Under the pieces are notes generated by a model, which ran no database searches, was not told the DNA's origin, and saw only the letters and a program-made list of their open reading frames with translations. A stretch of DNA of 64,000 nt, taken from the NCBI GenBank assembly GCA_947623455.1, contig OX392536.1, positions 39,251,465 through 39,315,464 on the forward strand, given 5' to 3'. The stretch comes from Mimachlamys varia (Eukaryota; Mollusca; Bivalvia; Pectinida; Pectinidae). A program made the translations under genes and the position numbers. Of this stretch, positions 13,401-25,727 are shown piece after piece (position 1 is the stretch's first letter; every line of letters starts with the position of its first letter).

Positions 13401-16400
13401 CACTGCTGACCACTCCATGCAGTGCATTCTTACAAGGAATGACTTTGGTCAGTTCATTTAATCACACTTTATGCTTGTGTATTAATTTCATACATGTAAT
13501 TACCAGGTATAAGACTTGTAAAAGAAGGCTTATGACTAATGTCAGCAATGAGATAACTGGATGGGGTGTAACCAGACAAGTGATCCTAGCAGTTTATATA
13601 ATGTTGTGGTTTGTAGTGGTAACTAGTGCTGGGAATCTTGTCAGAATTTGAAAATCGATTTATTATAATCATTGGACCTTTAAATTTGATATTTGTGCCA
13701 AAAGCAATGCATGTGCACAACTAACATTATGTCCCTCAATAAAAAGATTATAGAAATAACACAAGTAATTTGTGTATGTCATTAGTTATTGTATTTGTAA
13801 TGAAACATTTTCTGTTATTACAGATTTATTCTATGGAGGAGAAGCTCTGACAGCAGAGCAGACGCAGGCTTTCACTTGCCCATACTGTGGTAAAATGGGA
13901 TACACAGAAGCTACTCTACAGGAGCATGTTACCTCGGACCACTCGGATGCTTCCACAGAAGTTGTTAGTAGGATACAAATATCATAACTGGCTAGAATTC
14001 CTACTTAAAATGTGGGGGTCCTTTATTTATCAATGATATTGCCTTTATTTTCTTCACACATGAACATTTTCCAGGACAATGGAAACATTTTCTTTATCAC
14101 AGCTATTCATTACAAAATTTCCCCGAATATGGGACTCCAAAATAGATCACTTTTCTCTGTTGCTTGGTTTCTTTTCTATATTTTCTTTTACGTCAATGTA
14201 AATTTATAAAGAAATTCTGTCGGTGGTCCCCCTAAACAAGACCTGGGGTGGGATAGATATTATCAATATGGGCCAAGTTGTTCGAGAGGTGATAAGCTTA
14301 ATCACTATTTAACATTTTTTAACCGTAAATAATTCTTGTCAGTATATGAGGTACAATCCCAAAATTTCGCTTGTAAATTGACTCTGACTCTATACATGAT
14401 ATATGGCAAGTTGGAACTAATTCAATTATATCATTTTCAAGTTACATGAGAGTAAAAATTTGCGCTAATCACCTTTTGAACAACTGGGCCCCGTTGTCAA
14501 ATCAAATTATCATCATGATCATTATTTCTTAATTTGCAATCTGAATGTCCTTGAAGATATAAAAACAACTTTACAGGTACTGAAATATCCTGTAAGACTA
14601 GATTTCGCTAAATAAAGTCAGCTTCCAAAATTTTCGGAGATTCAATGCCAGCAAAATAAGTGAACATTCCACTTAAACAAACAATTCCACTTTTATTGTA
14701 GTTACAGTTGTGTCCTCCGTGTTTTCTATACAGGTGTGTCCTATATGTGCTGCACTGCCAGGAGGAGACCCTAACTATGTTACGGACGACTTTGCAGAAC
14801 ATTTGACCTTACAGCACAGAATCCCAAGAGAATTTATATCCTTTGGCTTCATTTTATCATCTATAAGCAAGACATACTTAAGGCCTGTAAGACATACAGC
14901 ACCCATAAGTTGCATTATTCATAATATTTTATTTGATAATAATTATTTAACATCAAAGTATGTGTATATTATTTTACTGAATAAAAAAATATATATTTAA
15001 AATGTATTCAAGTCAACCAAGATATTAATTAATCAATTTCAAATAATTGTACAACTATTATCTTCGACATCCATAGTTCAAGTTAAATCAGTCCAGCAAA
15101 ACTACATTTAAGTATGTTTAGTTAGAACAGTAATAGAGTACAAGAAAACTACTGCTGAATATGTTTGTTTTAGATACACTTTATATAAACAGATGTGTGC
15201 TAGTCTGGAGTCCTTCAACTCTGTTGAGAGTTGGCCTACTCTGACATATACAGGAGCCGCGGTGGCCGAGTGGTTAAGGTGTCCGACATTCTACTACTAG
15301 ACCTCCACCTCTGGGTTGCAAGTTCGAATCACATGTGGGGTCGTTGCCAGGTACTGACCGTAGCTAGGTCGGTGGTTTTTCTGAGGGTACTCTGGCTTTC
15401 ATCCACCTCCAAAACCTGGCACGTCCTTAAATGACCCTGGCTGTTAATAGGACATTAAACAAAACAAACTTTTTTCTCTGTCTCAATGTAACACTTACTG
15501 GGATGTATAGTAACTGGTTTGTTGATCTAGGTCGCAGGTGGTCTGATCTGTTGGATTGAGTGCACATTAAACCACACTGGTAACCAAAATATTTAAATAT
15601 GATAAAAGCAGATTAAGAATAAATTGTGATTTGTTTTGGAGATGGGGGTTCCCCAAATTTTATAGCACACACTTGGTAGTGTCATGATCATTGATTAGGG
15701 TTGCCTTTAATTATATCATTGGTCATTTGATTGGTCTAGAGTGTAAAGCAAACAAGACTTGTGTTTTGTTTAAAGAAGCAGATCTAGTGAATGAAGAAAT
15801 TTAGATGAAAGCTTTTTCAGTTTGGATGCACTTTGATTTTTGATACTTTTCTTCGTTCTTCTGAAAAATACAAGTAGTAAACAAGGAACTGCAGGCATAA
15901 AAAAAGAAGACTTGGCTTAACAATGAATTTAAAAAAAATTCAAGCCTACATAAACATTCTCTGTTTGTCTGAGAATGTAAAATTGGTGTGAAAATTAGCA
16001 AGGGACATTAATTTGTTTTTCTTCAAATTGGAGAACACATGTTCATGTACTTATATCAAAACTCAACTTACTAGGGTTCTCATTAAAAGCTGGTTGCCGG
16101 CAAAAATAGCCTGTTATTCACCAACTTTTAACCGGCTATTTTTAAGAATTATATATATCTCAACATTACAGAATGTGAAAATTCAACCAGCTATTCTTTC
16201 GAAGTCAATTAATTATTGCAAAACTTAGTGAGAACACTGCTTACTGTAAACAATCAGTCAAATTTCCCTCAGAAAGTATTTTCTTCAAATAGTTAACTGT
16301 CTGATTAATACACAATTAATTTTATTGAAAATGTCACATATTCTCCTTAACTTCTGTGCACGATGAACCTGTTGGTATCCGACATGTGAGGAGAATTCCT

Positions 16401-19400
16401 CATCCTGGCCGTGGTGTGGGAGGAAACCGATCTAGAAGAGCAAATATGCACTTTTCGTCAGGGGGAACTTCATTGACAGGGCTCTCTCCAGGGGGACGGG
16501 AAACGATGGACCCAATCGCGGAACTTTTGTCTCAGCTGTCAAGTGTGAGGAGTCGAGCAGCTGCCGCCCAGAGTGTGTCCTCACAACTACAACAGCTGGA
16601 GATGCAGTTACAGTCCACCAGGTAAGGACAGCTGGTACTCCAGTATTGTATTATGTGTTGGTCCTAGATAACAATACTGAAGTCAAGTCTATGACTTTAG
16701 GTGTACATGTCTGTATTTATTAACTCGTTCAGTCCTGACGTTTCCTGATGAATGATTCAAACCTTTTGATTGAAGGGTTTTTATGCGTCTTCAGAGTGAA
16801 TAAGTTAACATATTAAAATGAAAAAGTCGATCAGGTGTCTATAACCCAAGAATAATATTGTTGGGAATTAGTTACAATTTCAAGACTGATTGTCATTTGG
16901 TATTAATTGAGTGATGATTGATTATTAATCGATTAAAAATGGCTGCCAATGAAAAAATGTAACTGGGACTTTTGTATAGGTACACTAGATAACAAATATT
17001 CATTAATTCTTTTATTTTATCTTTTTTCCTTTGTAATTCTGTGTTTATATGCATTATTTCTGGTTTTAATCTTGTGACTTGAAGTCGTTATTTTTTCATT
17101 TATTAATCGAACAATAATTTTCTACAACAAACATAGGGGAGATAACTCCATGCATGCAAGTTAAGTTGTCATGAAAATTGTGAGCAATTATTTGGTCAGT
17201 TGCTTCAACCTTTGCTGAACTAAATAATCGGTTGACCACTAAAAAAATATTGTGAGCTGCTTTTTAAAACACTTGAGATTTTATGATTGAATCATTTATC
17301 AGACATTCTGTCAATAATTTAATCATGAAGCTTGCTGATTACTGCTAAATATAAACAATTTGCATATTTTTCATGTGAATGCTCACTATAGGAATGGAAT
17401 AAAACAAAATAAGATGATTTTCCAATATGCATGTTTGAATTTCAAGCTATTTATCTCAACATTCCAGCTGTACTTTAATCATGCTGTCACATGAGGTTTG
17501 TACAATAGAGGGTGCTGGTAGAGGGACCTCTAAGCTACTTGTATTTATCCTATTACAGACAACAACTAGAGCGTTTGCCAAACAGACGTACGATGGAATC
17601 GGGAAAATCCAACATAACTAATTCTTCAACTACTGGCATCAGCACAGACCCGCAGAGTCAAGGAGGCAGTTCCAACCAAACCACCGTCAACACAGACTCG
17701 CCATACTTATTAGCCAGGTAATACACTCGCTGACATCACAAAATTGCCTTTGATTATATATGAAGCCTCCACATGGAACCATGTGAGGGATTCACAATGA
17801 TGTGCGTAATGTCTGTCCATTCGTCTTGCCCTTCCACTATCTTGTTTGGACTGTTGTCTACACTACTTGTGACTGGAACTTTATACTTAGGTTATGGGTT
17901 CACCTTGATGCTCAAGACAAAGTGTCACATATTAAAAAAGTCTCTGACTTATATTTTGACCTTTCACTTACATCAAAGAAATGGTTAATCCTGGTTCTGT
18001 CTCCTATGCTATAAGTGACTAGAACTTCATACTTGGGGTGTGGAGTATTGGGCACCTTTGTGAGGTGATGTGTCTTATATGAAAGGAAGGTGACTTTGAC
18101 CTACATTTGGACCTTTGCCTACATCAAAGAAAACGTTTGTCCTGGGCCTTTTTCTACTCTACTAGTCACTTGAACTTAATACTTACAGTATGGGTTCACC
18201 TTGATGAGGCAAAGTGTCATACATATATATTAAAAATAGGTCACTTACTTACATTTTGACCTTCGACCTACATCAAAGAACAAAATGTCTTGGCTCTACC
18301 TGTAACACTTCAAAGTCACTCATACTTTGTATCTGGTTTATGGGTTTGCCTTGGTGAGGCAGTCACATTCAGGGTGGGAGGCTGTTATTTGCTTAATTGT
18401 CTTGTTAATTGAGCTGTGATTTGCCTTATTAATTGGATAGGTTTCCAATATATAACAAGAAAACATGTTGCTAGAACTTGAGGACTAATTCGTTTCTGTA
18501 ATGTTGAAAAATATTATCTTTTTGTTTTTTAAAAGAATTTAATTGTTGAATTGCTGCTATTCTGCTTTTCCGTGCAGTGAAAATATAATATTGTTTTGTA
18601 ACCACAACTGATTAGGTCTCTTGTAATGGACAAAATGACCAGCAGGCTTGATCTGAAAGATTTTCAAAACTTACATACACATCTTCTTCAAGCAAAAAAG
18701 TCAATGCAATGCAAGGCATTCCTGGTACATGTAATAACAGAAAATAATGAATGAAAAATGATTAATAAATAGGAAGTAATACCAGGAAACTGGCATTACT
18801 CGTTTGCTATAAAACAATGTTAACCTGTAAATGGCTGTATAAATACCCACTGCTTTAACTATTCACCATACTTTGTCTCTTAACAGGTGCCTCGACTCCT
18901 CTGTGATGGAGTCGGAACAGAGTATATTTGAAGAGCGCGAGGATCGTGGTGCATTTGTGCAGGAACTGTTATTATCCACATTGACAGAACAGTTACACTT
19001 AGAACAGGACTTGGAAGCATTAATAGGGGGTGGTAGTTCAAAGGATTCAGTCAAATGGAGTAACAAATTACCCACGGCCACGTCAAATGAAGGTGATCAA
19101 CATACTAGCACGGGAGGGGCTTTACATCAACAACAAAATACAAATAGCCTGAGCAAGGACCCAGGTTCTGCTGCGATAGCTAAGTCTGTGTTACCAGAGA
19201 AAGGCAACCAGCTGCAACTAACACAGAAACAGCATGCAGGAGGAGGAGGAAACACAATGGTCACTGTTTCTCGACAAAGTCAGGGGCACGCGTTTCAGAA
19301 TGTTTCTCTCCGACAAAATCATGGATCGATGTCAAGTGGGAGTCAAGTTTATAATTCACTTCCAGGCTCAAATGCAGTTCAGGCTCTGGCAGGGGCTGGG

Positions 19401-19553
19401 ATTGGCGCTGGAAACCTTCATCCTCTTCCTGGGAGGCCAGGGTCAGGTGGTAGAGACAGAGACGGCCGTGTGAATCCGGCCGCAGCAAAAAAGAATATGT
19501 ACAAACAGTTACCAACATCTCAAGCTACTGATCGCGAGCCCCCACCCCACTGA
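10421..19553 (+). CDS. KCMF1: KCMF1 E3 ubiquitin ligase, seven coding exons, complete
   Basis: ZZ-type zinc-finger ubiquitin ligase; in mammals it works with UBR4 in N-degron and stress-response quality control. Coding exons: 10421-10436, 13280-13447, 13824-13963, 14734-14835, 16362-16621, 17559-17717, 18887-19553; 503 aa. The protein opens [19 protein letters not shown], the usual KCMF1 start, into a ZZ finger with CDSC, CLVC, CATC and the H-x3-H-like end (residues 9-50). A C2H2-like unit follows (C80, C83, H96, H101), then [13 protein letters not shown] (110-122) with paired histidines. [26 protein letters not shown] and the C-terminal [10 protein letters not shown] (about 305-314) are conserved. 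Intron 4 is AT-AC. The protein exceeds the 381-aa human form through a Gln/Gly/Ser-rich tail of about 190 aa, yet still ends in a proline cluster (REPPPH). Confidence 0.95.
15254..15470 (+). mobile_element. tRNA-derived SINE in the KCMF1 AT-AC intron
   Basis: Starts GCCGCGGTGGCCGAGTGG with a good pol III A box (TGGCCGAGTGG, 15263-15273) and a B box (GTTCGAATC, 15322-15330). The tRNA-like head is followed by an unrelated body ending AGGACATTAAACAAAACAAA. The same body, reversed, is at 53759-53925, and a decayed copy is at 22566-22767. Confidence 0.8.
16076..16235. repeat. Possible small inverted-repeat element
   Basis: GTTCTCATT near the left end pairs with AGTGAGAAC near 16227-16235, and an internal pair (AAAATAGCC / GGCTATTTTT) is present. 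It lies in the KCMF1 AT-AC intron about 110 bases before the U12 branch site. Ends and target duplication are uncertain. Confidence 0.4.
17770..18370. repeat. Degenerate tandem repeat in KCMF1 intron 6
   Basis: Three to four diverged units of about 150-165 bp share strings such as TGGGTTCACCTTGATG, TTTTGACCTT and CTACATCAAAGAA. The open frames across it are by-products. A related pair of units lies in the opposite orientation at about 24090-24490. Confidence 0.55.
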
Positions 19554-21335
19554 GGCTCTGCGTCTGGGAATTGGGACAGGATTAATGAAAATGATACAGA
19601 TACTTTGCTTCTTTATTCAGAATATCTTCATTTGAACTGAGTGTCTGATGAAGTTGGATGATTATTATTACATAGTTATTGTTGAGGCTATATTTATTGC
19701 TTACACTGGCAACAAAAGTTGCTGCATTATGTACTAGTAATTGTACTGGTTTTATTTCATTTTTTTTTTTTTTCAAATAACAATAACAAGTGAAACATTC
19801 ATGTTTTCATTAATGCTTCGGCATTGTGTAGTTCTATATAGTGTGTGAGAGAGGGATTCAAATCACATGCCAAATATTTGCTGGTGTGTGCTAACAATTA
19901 CCACTTCCATCTCTGTGTTTAACCGTATTGTGATATATGTTATCCTTGGGTCACAACATAATGTCATATAGATGTGCACATCGGTATATAAGGACATGAA
20001 ATCTACATTCTGCCAAGGTACGGTTCGTATTTTTTTTTAATATTATATTTAAAGAATTGCTACTGTCAGAGGTAAAAACACAATTTGATCATAAAATAGA
20101 TGTTATTCCTGATATTCAGGATGAATTGGAAATTATTTGAATAAGAATAGTGTTGGAATGCAATTGCTGACGGTTGAAGTTATTAAGTGTTCGCAATAAC
20201 AGGATAGCTTTACTTCAGGATGCCTGCTTTAAAATTGTAGCTGGTTTCATGATTGACCCGTAATGTAAAAGACTTGCACATGTTCTATAAAACTTTCCGA
20301 ACTTATACATTAGACAAAGCAATACACAGACTGTAATGGAAGAAAACTATCCTGTTCTGTGCTAAAATTATGCGGAGCGCCACTTGATAGTTCTGAAATT
20401 AAGAAATGTTACTCTACATAAGACATTATGTTATAAGCCACTCTGTGTGTTACCGGAGACTTGATCTCTGCTTAGCCATCAGTCCAGTTGTTTGTGTATA
20501 TTATCAATGATACATTTTCTGTGATATTAGCCTATGCTGTTTGTGCGTAAGTGAAATATATTGTATGTCGATACCAAATCAGATTTTATCAGAGTCCTTT
20601 GACGAGCTAGGTGTATGTTGTTTGGAGAGACCGTGTTTAATGTGTATTACATAGAGCTTGGGCCTCCATTTCTACAGGTGTGAAGTGTTACATCCACTCA
20701 GTATTAATACTTGTATATGAAAAGGCTTGAGATCAAAAACCAGATTTTAAATTAAATTTTGTTCAGATGGGTATTTTTTTTCCATATACATGTAGAATTC
20801 TTCTCTTTTTTTTCAGTTCTCACACACATATACGCATACATGTGTACATATGACTTAACTGATTGATATTTTTAATACTGGTTAAGCCATTTAATATTTT
20901 AATTCCACTTACAAGCACACTGAGAAAAATAATAGTGTGATGAGGCGAGCTCTTGGTAAAATCAGTATATTTCACAGTTGGTGAAAGCGGGATGCTTAAT
21001 TTGTGTAGAACACATGAGGTTTGATGGTTAGAGAGAAATGCACCGTACTGATATAGTGAGAGTGATAGGTACATCCACTGATAAGGATGTAGCTATGCTT
21101 AATTGTCTGATACATGTACAGGTGTTGAGGGTAGAAAGTGCTTGGCAGTTGTAAACTGGAGTATATTCATCGCTGACAAATCTGTAGGCCCAGAGTTCTA
21201 CTCCACCATTACAGATAAATATTATTTAGTGTGTCGGTAGAAAATAAGAGCACTTATAATGTTTATCTGAAAATAATTCTTCTGATTTATGTTTAAATTA
21301 ATGTATAAATCAATAAATGTTTAAGAAAAGGAAGT
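19554..21335 (+). other. KCMF1: Probable KCMF1 3' untranslated region
   Basis: Non-coding sequence after the KCMF1 stop. The canonical AATAAA at 21312-21317 is followed by an A-rich stretch, so a transcript end near 21335 is plausible. Earlier ends cannot be excluded. Confidence 0.45.
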
Positions 21336-21949
21336 ATTGGTTTATTTTCTTTACTTGCTTTCTGGCAGTGTCTTTGAATTATTTTCACATAAATTTTCAA
21401 CACAGAAATTGAGGCATAATTGCATTTGATAAGAAACTTGCACTGCAAAATAAGTATTAAATCAACTTCAATATGAATTCAAAAATTTATTGGAAATTTT
21501 ACCTAAATGGACTGATTGCAAGGCTTATGAGTAATGGACTGCATTTAGGCACTTTTTCAGAGGTCCAACCACCTGCAAATATGAAGTGATGTTTTATAAG
21601 GAATGGTAGGAAGATCTGGTTTTAACGCTATTGACAGTTTAAATAATATGCAGTGTATATGTTTTGTCTTAGGCAATACTATTGATACCGTAGTTGCTTT
21701 ATAAGGCCATGTCTTCCTTAACTGTTGATTCAATCTTCAAACAATGCTCTCTCCAAAAGTGCTTTCATGAGATTGCTTTTCAGGTTTGTAAGTCAAATGT
21801 CACTGTTACTATAAATAGAATATCAGTTAACTACGCCCTCGAAAAAACAATCCTTCTCAGGGAGACTATTATGGATGTATCCCTTTACTGAGGCCCATAA
21901 TTGTTTATTATATTGAACATCAGTCTAGTCAGATGACCATTAAAGCCCA

Positions 21950-22380
21950 TGGGTATTTCATCTTAAAACAGTAACGGTGACCTTGATGTTTATCCAACGT
22001 GCCTGAATCTTGACTTTGTCGGAGATATTATTGTCCATTCCTATTTAGAAGTTATATTAAAATGTCTCGAGGAATAAAGCTGTTAGAGTGCTGACAATGG
22101 TTGTCTAGAAATATAACAATAGTATCAGTGACCTTGACCCAACATCCCTAAAACTGGAACTCGTGGTCCTTGGTTATTGTGTGAAGTTTGATCAAAATCC
22201 TTGAAGGAATGAATAAAGCCAGAAGAGCGCTGACAGGGACTTTCTTTAAATAAATGACCTTGATCCAACAATCTCTCAAACTCAAAACTTATTTGAGATA
22301 TGGTCCTTAACTGTTATTGTGTGAAGTTTAATAAAAATTCCCTAAGGAATGAAGCCTCTAGAGTGCTAACAAACATTGGC
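21950..22380. repeat. Degenerate tandem repeat of about 120-150 bp
   Basis: Three units share GTGACCTTGA, TATTGTGTGAAGTTTGATCA, GGAATGAA and AGAGTGCTGACA. The layout resembles the core repeats of the element at 25728-28120 but the sequence differs. No gene seen. Confidence 0.5.
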
Positions 22381-22565
22381 GTTTCACACATGTAAATGTA
22401 TTTAAATACAGACAAAACTTAGCAAAACAGTAGTAAAGTTCCCTGGATTTCACCGGTAGGGGAGTAATAAACGCATCAGCCAAATATAAAATTGAAGATG
22501 TTTGGGTAAAAGAAATTTTTGTGAATGACTTAAAAAATGTATTCAAGATAATTTTTGAGTCAGGA

Positions 22566-22767
22566 TGGATAAGGTGTCCGACATTTTTATACCACTACCA
22601 GGTATGTCCAAGTCCTTGTCATAGGTTAATGAGGGTCTACGTGGGGCAATCGCCAGGTGCTAGCCATATGTCAATGGGTTTTCTACGGGAACTCCTGCTT
22701 TCTTCCACCACTAAAACTTCCTTAATTGTCCATAGCCGTTAGGATACGAGACATAGGCAAACCAAAC
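22566..22767 (+). mobile_element. Decayed SINE copy
   Basis: AAGGTGTCCGACATTTTTAT and the 3' part (GTTTTCTACGGGAACTCCTG to GACATAGGCAAACCAAAC) match the SINE at 15254-15470 with many substitutions. The tRNA-like head is mostly lost. Confidence 0.5.
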
Positions 22768-22988
22768 AGATCAAAGATCAATTGTGGATGAACATTTAAA
22801 TGAAGTTATCTCAATAAATAAAATATCTAGGATGGTGATCTTTGTCAATTGCATGCTGAGATGAAGGGCTTTGTCCACTTATATATATGGTAAAATTGTA
22901 TGCCAAGAATGCACAGACGATAAATTCGCACAGAAACTAATTCTAGGTATGATTGTTCAACAGATCCACTAAAACCAATAAAAATTGA

Positions 22989-23140
22989 CAGGCTTTGAAG
23001 TCGGTCACGGTTCTTTGTAATCTTCAAAGGACAGGCATGCAGCCTAGTAGTGATTGGTCAGTTTTTTTACCGGAGTGTGCCTTCAGTTTTGCCATATTCC
23101 AGGGGTGCAGGGTATATAGGTGATCATAACCCCTTGATAT
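22989..23140 (+). repeat. Dispersed repeat, copy 1 of 2
   Basis: Shares about 150 bp with 49706-49865: GACAGGCTTTGAAGTCGGT, TTTGTAATCTTCAAAG, GATTGGTCAGTTTTTTT, then a terminal CATAACCCCT. Both copies have the same orientation. No tRNA-like boxes were recognised, and the class is unknown. Confidence 0.6.
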
Positions 23141-24089
23141 CGAGGATGCTATTCAAAGCATATTGAGTATTGTGGAAGCAATACATGTCGCATACTGGAC
23201 CCTGCAAGCTATAAAGATGCAATGATTCATTAAACAAATTACAGGTACTTGACGTAGATATCACCATGATGTATCTGTTTACCAAATTTCAGTTCAATAT
23301 GCGCACATGTTCAGTTATAATGCACGAAAACCCCAAAAAGGTGACAGACAGATGGATGGCAGTTAAATTAATAGTCCCCTCTGGCTTCATATTTTCTGTA
23401 CACAGTACCAATAAATATGTTGATTACATCAACAACGAAACATGTCTGTTTCAACTCGATGGTACTGTAATGTTTACAAAGATAGTAAAACATAGGTTTC
23501 AATTAATACTTAGGTTATGCTTACTTTTTTTACAAAGGTGACGTTATCACTACAGAAACACTAACCAATATATCACAATAAAACTGGCTGTATCATTGCC
23601 ATAAAACAATAACTGGATGTATGTAAATAATACACCTGACTTATTTTCTCCTCACTGTCCAATGGGTACCTGTAGTGTAACTAATATTAACTTAATATAT
23701 ATCCAACTATGTCATCTGCATTTTTGTCTTATTGAGGACGTCGCAGCTTGGCGTCAAAACAGAAATACAATTGTTTTGTAATTACTATGTCATTCCCCGC
23801 AACTCTGCTGCAGAAGCGGCTGTCATCACTGATTTGTTGTTATAGTAATTAGTTTCTAAATCGTTGATGGGTGATGAAGAAATAATTAAGCTATATCGCG
23901 TATACATACAAATGATAGTCGATCATCCGTTATAAGGGTATGCCGAGAGCTGAATTAAGTTCTGTTTTCATTGCAAAGCACAGGCAGAATGTATTCTACA
24001 GCTTTTCATTATTTCATTGCCAAGGTGATCCAATTTCTCAAATATGAAATTTAAGTGCCATTATTACATAGTGTAGAAGATAGATCCAA

Positions 24090-24490
24090 GATAAGGTTTT
24101 TTTCTTCCCAAGTATCCTTGTTTTGATAACATGACATGTACACTAGCTGCCGCATCAAGATGAACCAATTATGAAGCTCAAGTAACAAGTACTGTAGGAG
24201 ATAGAGCTCCGACAAACTTTTTCTCTGATGTAGGTCAAAGATCAAAATATAGGTCTGAGTGTCCTACTTCTAGCCACCTAACAAAGGTGAACCCATATCC
24301 CAAGTATGAAGTTCCATTGACTAGTACGTATACAAGTAGTAGTGTAGGCGATAGAACTCAGACAAACATTTTCATTGATGTAGCTCAAAAGTTAAAATGT
24401 AGGTCACGGACCTACTAGTGCCCAGACAAAATAGCAGATTGACAGACAAACAGACAATGTAAAACTTAAGTCTCCATCAACTTCCTGGTG
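24090..24490. repeat. Degenerate tandem repeat related to the KCMF1 intron array
   Basis: Two to three units share GACAAAC(A/T)TTTTC(T/A)(C/T)TGATGTAG, TTAAAATGTAGGTCA and ACAAAGGTGAACCCAT, the reverse complement of strings in the 17770-18370 array. No gene seen in this stretch. Confidence 0.45.
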
Positions 24491-25319
24491 GGGGACTCAT
24501 AACAGGGGAGCTATATGCAGGCTAATGGGTGTATGTCTTGTGTTTCGGTCAATCTTCAGGACAAGATCAGGTTATCATTCTTTTGAAGTTTAAAAAAAGA
24601 AATGGCAGATGTCATACACTAGTCGTGGCATAAACTCAATGTTCAGGTGCAAACAACTTAAGCCAGATCAACTAATACCTATAGATAGTTGTCGCTAATG
24701 CCAATAAAAAGGGATGAGTAATCAGTTAAATACAAAACTCAACACATTATTGAATGACTTCCATCATTGATATCAAAATAATAAAGAGCAGGGCAGTTTA
24801 CACAAATAATTTATTAGCACTAGATGTAATATGATCATTGTGTATTAATATGCCAATGAAGTATCATTCTCTGTAACATATACATGTACTTGCAAGAAAT
24901 TAATACCACATATTGATACAGATTTTCACTACTTTTCAATGAAAATTTTAATGTACCTCTTTTAAATGAAAAGCATAACATATAATTTCAATACAATTTC
25001 ACATGAAACAATTTAACACCAATAATAAATTCATGTTTTATTCTTAATAAATTTGTTTACATTGGTGTTTCATATTGCATGATTACTTAGAACAACAAAC
25101 AGCACTGATTAACATTGTAACAGGTAACTAGACATTAACATTGAATATCAGCATCACTGATTTAACTTAGTCCCATTGCAATGAAAGAAATGTTATAACT
25201 TCTGTCACACTGCAGTGAAACAAACTTTCTCAACTTCAATATTACTAAGGTATAATCTTTATTTATTTTACAACAATTATGAAACAAGTTATCCAACTTA
25301 TATTAACCAGTAATCACTT

Positions 25320-25497
25320 TTGTTGGCCTGGATGTTGGCATGCGAGGGGTCTTATTGTGGGAGGAAACCGGAGTACCTGGAGAAAACCCACATGGACGGG
25401 CAGGTGACCCCATACTTTTTTACGTCCAGACGGGGAATCAAACCCTGGCCGCCTTGGTGAAAGGCAAGTGCGCTATCCACTGCCCAATCATATGCCA
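25320..25497 (-). mobile_element. tRNA-derived SINE, second family
   Basis: On the minus strand a tRNA-like head (CAGTGGATAGCGCACTTGCC, then GGTTTGATTCCC as B box) is followed by a body with GGGTTTTCTCCAGGTACTCC and GGTTTCCTCCCACAATAAGA. A related copy lies at about 56918-57095. No target duplication was determined. Confidence 0.65.
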
Positions 25498-25727
25498 CCA
25501 CCCTTTACTAAGGTAAAACAATCTTGCCATCACCCTTTACTAAGGTAAAACCAATCTCAGCTTCACCTCACTGTGATGGAAATCATGCATATGTCTTTTA
25601 ACTTCAGTTTTGCTTTTTGATACTTTATACTGAAATTTCCTTAACTCAAATTTAATTTCAATGGAAGAACATTGAAAGAAATCACTGGACTTAATTGTTC
25701 AGTTTCAATTTCACTTGAGTAAAAAAA

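Larger units (their letters stand above)
14836..16361 (+). other. KCMF1: U12-type AT-AC intron in KCMF1
   Basis: No GT donor fits the end of exon 4. The sequence after codon 142 is ATATCCTTT, the exact U12 donor consensus. The next exon resumes in phase 0 after TTCTGTGCAC, an AC acceptor at 16360-16361. CTCCTTAAC at 16343-16351 matches the U12 branch consensus TTCCTTAAC, with the branch A about 11 bases before the exon. Joining here gives [15 protein letters not shown], aligning with vertebrate PRDL-DESSGVRHVRR. Removal would need the minor spliceosome. Confidence 0.9.

Noticed and set aside
14710..15000. Reading straight through KCMF1 exon 4 as a longer exon ending in the intron
   Set aside because: The continuation loses all similarity after PREF, and an exact U12 donor lies at that point; the AT-AC join restores the conserved protein.
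15254..15335. Possible tRNA gene with good A and B boxes
   Set aside because: The cloverleaf cannot be completed to an acceptor stem, and the sequence runs into a SINE body shared with 53759-53925 and 22566-22767.
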